A stretch of DNA of 64,000 nucleotides from Lachnospiraceae bacterium (GTDB lineage Bacteria; Bacillota; Clostridia; Lachnospirales; Lachnospiraceae). Positions 61,540 to 64,000 of the stretch are shown in pieces. Location of the stretch: contig SVDN01000003.1 of assembly GCA_015057825.1 (NCBI GenBank), positions 85,175 through 149,174 of the forward strand. Reading direction: 5' to 3'. The notes below the pieces were generated by a model. The model saw only the letters and a program-made list of their open reading frames with translations. It did not search any database and was not told where the DNA came from. The translations under genes and the position numbers were made by a program. How positions within the stretch are numbered: position 1 is the first letter of the stretch; every line of letters starts with the position of its first letter.

Positions 61540-61568
61540 TTGCACTTATCGAACACATGTGCTATTCT
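61540..61568 (+). promoter_or_regulatory. Promoter of the AlbA-type gene with LexA-like site in the spacer
   Basis: TTGCAC (61540-61545), 17-base spacer, TATTCT (61563-61568). The spacer contains CGAACACATGTGCT (61550-61563), 12 of 14 positions of the Gram-positive LexA consensus, and the palindrome CACATGTG. Confidence 0.45.
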
Positions 61569-61611
61569 AAAAATGTAGTAACGTGATATGTATTGAAAAA
61601 ACGGAGACAAT

Positions 61612-63096
61612 ATGAAAAAGGAAATATTTGATTTAGTTCATTTTGATGAATATCGTGAAGGCAATAGGCTGGAAGTTAAAAAGGCAAGCGGTGGTTTGCC
61701 GGTCAGCTTATGGGAGACTTATTCTTCGTTTTCAAATTGTAATGGCGGGGTTATTATTCTTGGTGTCAAAGAACGTGCTGATGGAAGCTGGTATACTACT
61801 AAATTACAGAATGAGCAAAAACTGTTAAAGGACTTTTGGGATACTATTAATAATCGTACCAAAGTAAGCATCAATTTGCTTTCTGATGAAAATGTTAAAA
61901 CCTATGATTTAAATGGTGATTTAATAATTGTTATACATGTACCTAGGGCGGATCGTGTTTTTAAACCTGTGTACATTAATAATAATCTTTTTGAGGGTTC
62001 TTATCGTAGAAATCACGAGGGTGATTATCGTTGCACTGAAGCAGAAGTTAGGGGAATGCTGCGCGACCAGGCTGAAAAAAGTGCTGATAGCAGGATTCTT
62101 ACTCATATGAGTACAGATATATTCTACAAAGAAACTGTTAAAAGTTACAGATCTCGTCATAATGCGGTTAATCCTGACCATGTGTGGCATAAGCTGGATG
62201 ACGAGGCTTATCTTGAAAGAATAGGGGCCTTATCAATTTCTGATGTTGACGGAAAATTGCATCCAACAGTAGCGGGCTTATTGATGTTTGGCGAGGAATA
62301 TAAAATAAGACAGGAATATCCTGAGTATTTCTTGGATTATCGTGAATTATTGGATCCTTCCATAAGGTGGACAGATAGAATCGAATCAAGTTCCGGTGAG
62401 TGGTCAGGCAATCTTGTTGATTTCTTTTTTGACATGGAAAGAAAGCTTTTAAGAGATATTAAAAGGCCGTTCAAGCTGGAGGGTATTACCCGCGTTGATG
62501 AAACAGCGGTGCATAAAGCTATAAGAGAGGCTTTGGCGAATTGTATTGTTAATGCGGATTTTAACTTTTCCAGAGGAATTGTTATTTTAAAGAATCCTGA
62601 TTCCGTTGTTATTGAAAACCCGGGAAGCATTATAGCCGGAAAAGCACAAATGCTTAAAGGTGGAATATCTGAGCCGAGAAACAAGACTATCATGAAAATG
62701 TTTAATCTGATTAAAATCGGAGAAAGAGCCGGAAGTGGTGTTCCTGATATTTTTGATGCTTGGGAAGAAGAAGGCTGGGTTCCGCCAATGGTTGAGGAAC
62801 AGTATAGACCGGATAGAACGATTTTAACGCTTGGTTTTGAAAAAAATGGCGATAAAAAATCGGCGATAAAAACCGGCGATAAAAAATCGGCGATAAAAAA
62901 CGGCGATAAAATTGGAAAAACTATCAAGAATATTGAAAAAATACGAGAATATTTGGTAAAACACGGGGACGTAAAAGCGAAAGATATTTCTGAATATATT
63001 GGTTTGGGTCCATCCAGAACAAGGGAATTGTTGTCTTTAATGGATGATGTTGAACTTATTGGAACAAATAAAACTAGACGCTATCGGTTGAAGTAA
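61612..63096 (+). CDS. AlbA_2/RecG-like ATP-binding regulator with in-frame tandem repeat
   Basis: A 494-residue regulator. The N-terminal AlbA_2 (Schlafen-type) domain (about 10-140) shows EGNRLEVKKASGGLPVSLWE and NCNGGVIILGVKE. The middle (about 290-400) is a HATPase_c_4 fold with AVHKAIREALANCIVNADF (N box) and GERAGSGVPDIFDAW. Residues 413-430 repeat GDKKSAIK twice, then a C-terminal winged helix (VKAKDISEYIGLGPSRTREL) closes the chain. These proteins are thought to be DNA-binding regulators; targets are unknown. A bidirectional terminator follows at 63168. The repeat may change copy number. Confidence 0.8.
   Translation: MKKEIFDLVHFDEYREGNRLEVKKASGGLPVSLWETYSSFSNCNGGVIILGVKERADGSWYTTKLQNEQKLLKDFWDTINNRTKVSINLLSDENVKTYDLNGDLIIVIHVPRADRVFKPVYINNNLFEGSYRRNHEGDYRCTEAEVRGMLRDQAEKSADSRILTHMSTDIFYKETVKSYRSRHNAVNPDHVWHKLDDEAYLERIGALSISDVDGKLHPTVAGLLMFGEEYKIRQEYPEYFLDYRELLDPSIRWTDRIESSSGEWSGNLVDFFFDMERKLLRDIKRPFKLEGITRVDETAVHKAIREALANCIVNADFNFSRGIVILKNPDSVVIENPGSIIAGKAQMLKGGISEPRNKTIMKMFNLIKIGERAGSGVPDIFDAWEEEGWVPPMVEEQYRPDRTILTLGFEKNGDKKSAIKTGDKKSAIKNGDKIGKTIKNIEKIREYLVKHGDVKAKDISEYIGLGPSRTRELLSLMDDVELIGTNKTRRYRLK
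62848..62901 (+). repeat. 27-bp tandem repeat in coding sequence
   Basis: Two copies of a 27-bp unit (62848-62874 and 62875-62901), each itself two GGCGATAAAAA subunits, with a further partial subunit after. It encodes two copies of the 9-residue unit GDKKSAIK(T/N), so gain or loss of a unit keeps the frame; single-base slippage in the A runs would not. Confidence 0.75.
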
Positions 63097-63167
63097 TGCG
63101 ACAGTACAAGCATGTTTTTACTTGAACTGCATTTTGATAAATAGGTAATTTGGAATATTTAAGAACT

Positions 63168-63192
63168 AAAGCGGCGGTGATACCGCCGCTTT
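63168..63192. terminator. Bidirectional terminator between the AlbA-type gene and the HigA-like gene
   Basis: AAAGCGGCGGT and ACCGCCGCTTT, 11-bp perfect stem with loop GAT. It serves both converging genes. Confidence 0.8.
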
Positions 63193-63210
63193 GGTGTTTT
63201 ATTGAATAAG

Positions 63211-63498
63211 TTACATGGTTTTCTTTTTGGGGGTAAACGTGACATTCAAAACCATATCCATGCCTTCTGCAAGGCGCTGTAAGAGCTTGATAGATGGGTT
63301 TCGTGTGCCATTTTCAAGTTTACTTATTTCGGCCTGCGCAATTCCTGTTTTTTTAGATAATTCTTTTTGAGTCATATTTTTTGATATTCTTGCATCAATT
63401 ATAGCTCTTATAATGTTCATTTCCGGCTGAACTTCCTCGTAAGCCTTTGCAAACTCTGGATCTTTAAGCTGTTCATCTAAAAAATCATCAAATTTCAT
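63211..63498 (-). CDS. HigA-like XRE antitoxin
   Basis: A 95-residue antitoxin. The XRE domain (about 28-85) reads IIDARISKNMTQKELSKKTG, then IAQAEISKLENGTRNPSIKL. The N-terminal 25 residues are acidic and helical (KFDDFLDEQLKDPEFAKAYE), as usual for antitoxins of Gp49-type toxins. It overlaps the toxin gene by four bases (ATGA) and lies downstream of it, so the order is toxin first, as in higBA. It should bind the toxin and the shared promoter at 63869. Confidence 0.85.
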   Translation of the reverse strand: MKFDDFLDEQLKDPEFAKAYEEVQPEMNIIRAIIDARISKNMTQKELSKKTGIAQAEISKLENGTRNPSIKLLQRLAEGMDMVLNVTFTPKKKTM

Positions 63499-63851
63499 TC
63501 TTTATCACTCCTTATCCTACTTAACCACTCTTTACGTCTTGATTTGGCAAGTTTAATTTCTTTTTTTGGTGTTTTTTGTGTTTTCTTTACAAATCCATTT
63601 GTTACAACTATTCTTTTGCCTACATAAAAGAAATATAGTACCCTAATTGCATTTGTTCCCTGCTTGCATCGTAATTCAAATATTCCATCATCTAAATGTT
63701 TTGAATACGGTTCTCTTAATTCAACACCTTTTTCTTCTAATACTTTGATAAGCCCTACAAGTTTTGCTCTTATTTTTATATCAAGAGATAAAATAAAATC
63801 ATTTACAGGCTTTTTCTCGTCCGTTGTTTCATACAATTCAACTTCAAACAT
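63495..63851 (-). CDS. HigB-like/Gp49-family RelE-superfamily toxin
   Basis: A 118-residue predicted mRNA interferase. Family blocks are KPVNDFILSLDIKIRAKLVG, LREPYSKHLDDGIFELRCKQ, then IRVLYFFYVGKRIVVTNGFVKK and the Lys-rich KTQKTPKKEIKLAKSRRKEW. The basic Lys/Arg residues that cut mRNA in RelE-type toxins are present. AGGAGA precedes the ATG. The next gene overlaps by four bases and codes for the antitoxin. A near-perfect promoter lies just upstream. Confidence 0.85.
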   Translation of the reverse strand: MFEVELYETTDEKKPVNDFILSLDIKIRAKLVGLIKVLEEKGVELREPYSKHLDDGIFELRCKQGTNAIRVLYFFYVGKRIVVTNGFVKKTQKTPKKEIKLAKSRRKEWLSRIRSDKE

Positions 63852-63868
63852 TCCATTCTCCTAATTTA

Positions 63869-63897
63869 ATTATATGAGTTATATCTTATATTGTCAA
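63869..63897 (-). promoter_or_regulatory. Consensus promoter of the HigBA-like pair
   Basis: On the minus strand: TTGACA (63897-63892), 17-base spacer, TATAAT (63874-63869). Both boxes are perfect matches, so the pair should be strongly transcribed unless repressed. Confidence 0.85.
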
Positions 63898-63940
63898 GAT
63901 GTAGATATGGATTGAAAGTTGCATAAGCTGAGTTGTAATC

Positions 63941-63980
63941 CGAGACGCCAGTTTGTAAGGCGAGATGCTTGTTTGTAAAT
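63941..63980. repeat. Two 20-bp direct repeats upstream of the HigBA-like promoter
   Basis: 63941-63960 and 63961-63980 share CGAGAyGC and GTTTGTAA, differing at only a few positions. Nothing else is seen in the last 100 bases. Confidence 0.5.
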
Positions 63981-64000
63981 TGAAAACTGCATATTTGTAA

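Noticed and set aside
63941..63980. Start of a CRISPR array
   Set aside because: The two 20-bp units are adjacent with no spacer and no cas gene is near; no other repeat-spacer pattern exists in the window.

Overview
The window looks like a chromosomal segment of a low-GC, Gram-positive anaerobe of the Clostridia, most probably Lachnospiraceae. The signs are a type III glutamine synthetase, the FtsE-FtsX-PcsB-like hydrolase-CtpA order, a soluble chemoreceptor, a YjfB-type motility-associated peptide, a formate dehydrogenase with acetolactate decarboxylase, purine-rich ribosome sites with frequent TTG/GTG starts, and no outer-membrane genes. The family is an inference; no 16S gene is present.

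Layout. 1-22948 is mostly housekeeping: the end of glnN, a two-component pair, a TPM protein with a zinc-ribbon protein, cyclophilin, a nuclease, tRNA-Gln, an acyl-ACP thioesterase, CvfB-like and TraX-like proteins, the CdaR-like/ftsE/ftsX/M23/ctpA division cluster, a soluble MCP, a GntR regulator, uvrB (with a SOS box), uvrA and guaA. 22949-27126 is a small decayed island at the guaA 3' end. It holds a gutted tyrosine integrase, an XRE regulator with a two-armed divergent operator, unknown genes and a RhuM-Fic protein, and is closed by an 11/12 copy of the guaA end. 27191-32788 carries a budA remnant, a phosphoesterase, intact budA, a one-piece amino-acid ABC transporter and an MmcQ-MGMT fusion. 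32836-39596 is a patchwork: an HTH-MNT antitoxin with a frameshifted HEPN toxin, a scrap of a glycan-locus gene, a two-gene NAD(P)H-linked formate dehydrogenase, an array of CCGATTTA repeats and a headless DUF4143 ATPase.

39739-61473 is a large surface-glycan locus, all on the plus strand. It encodes an acyltransferase, HAD and GDPD hydrolases, a cupin, two paralogous nucleotidyltransferases, two radical SAM enzymes, five glycosyltransferases, a CDP-glucose route to a 6-deoxysugar (rfbF, rfbG, an epimerase and a reductase, no rfbH), UDP-glucose dehydrogenase and a methyltransferase. Its main peculiarity is a roughly 95-residue Rossmann-like module (Y/F-G-x-G-x-x-G type) attached to nine otherwise unrelated enzymes, at either end and once in tandem. 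From about 53690 the locus becomes visibly more AT-rich, suggesting a second acquisition. The window ends with an AlbA_2-type regulator containing a 27-bp in-frame tandem repeat and a minus-strand HigBA-like toxin-antitoxin pair behind a perfect consensus promoter.

Functions are called from motifs and remembered family architecture. No database search was possible, and base composition was judged by eye.
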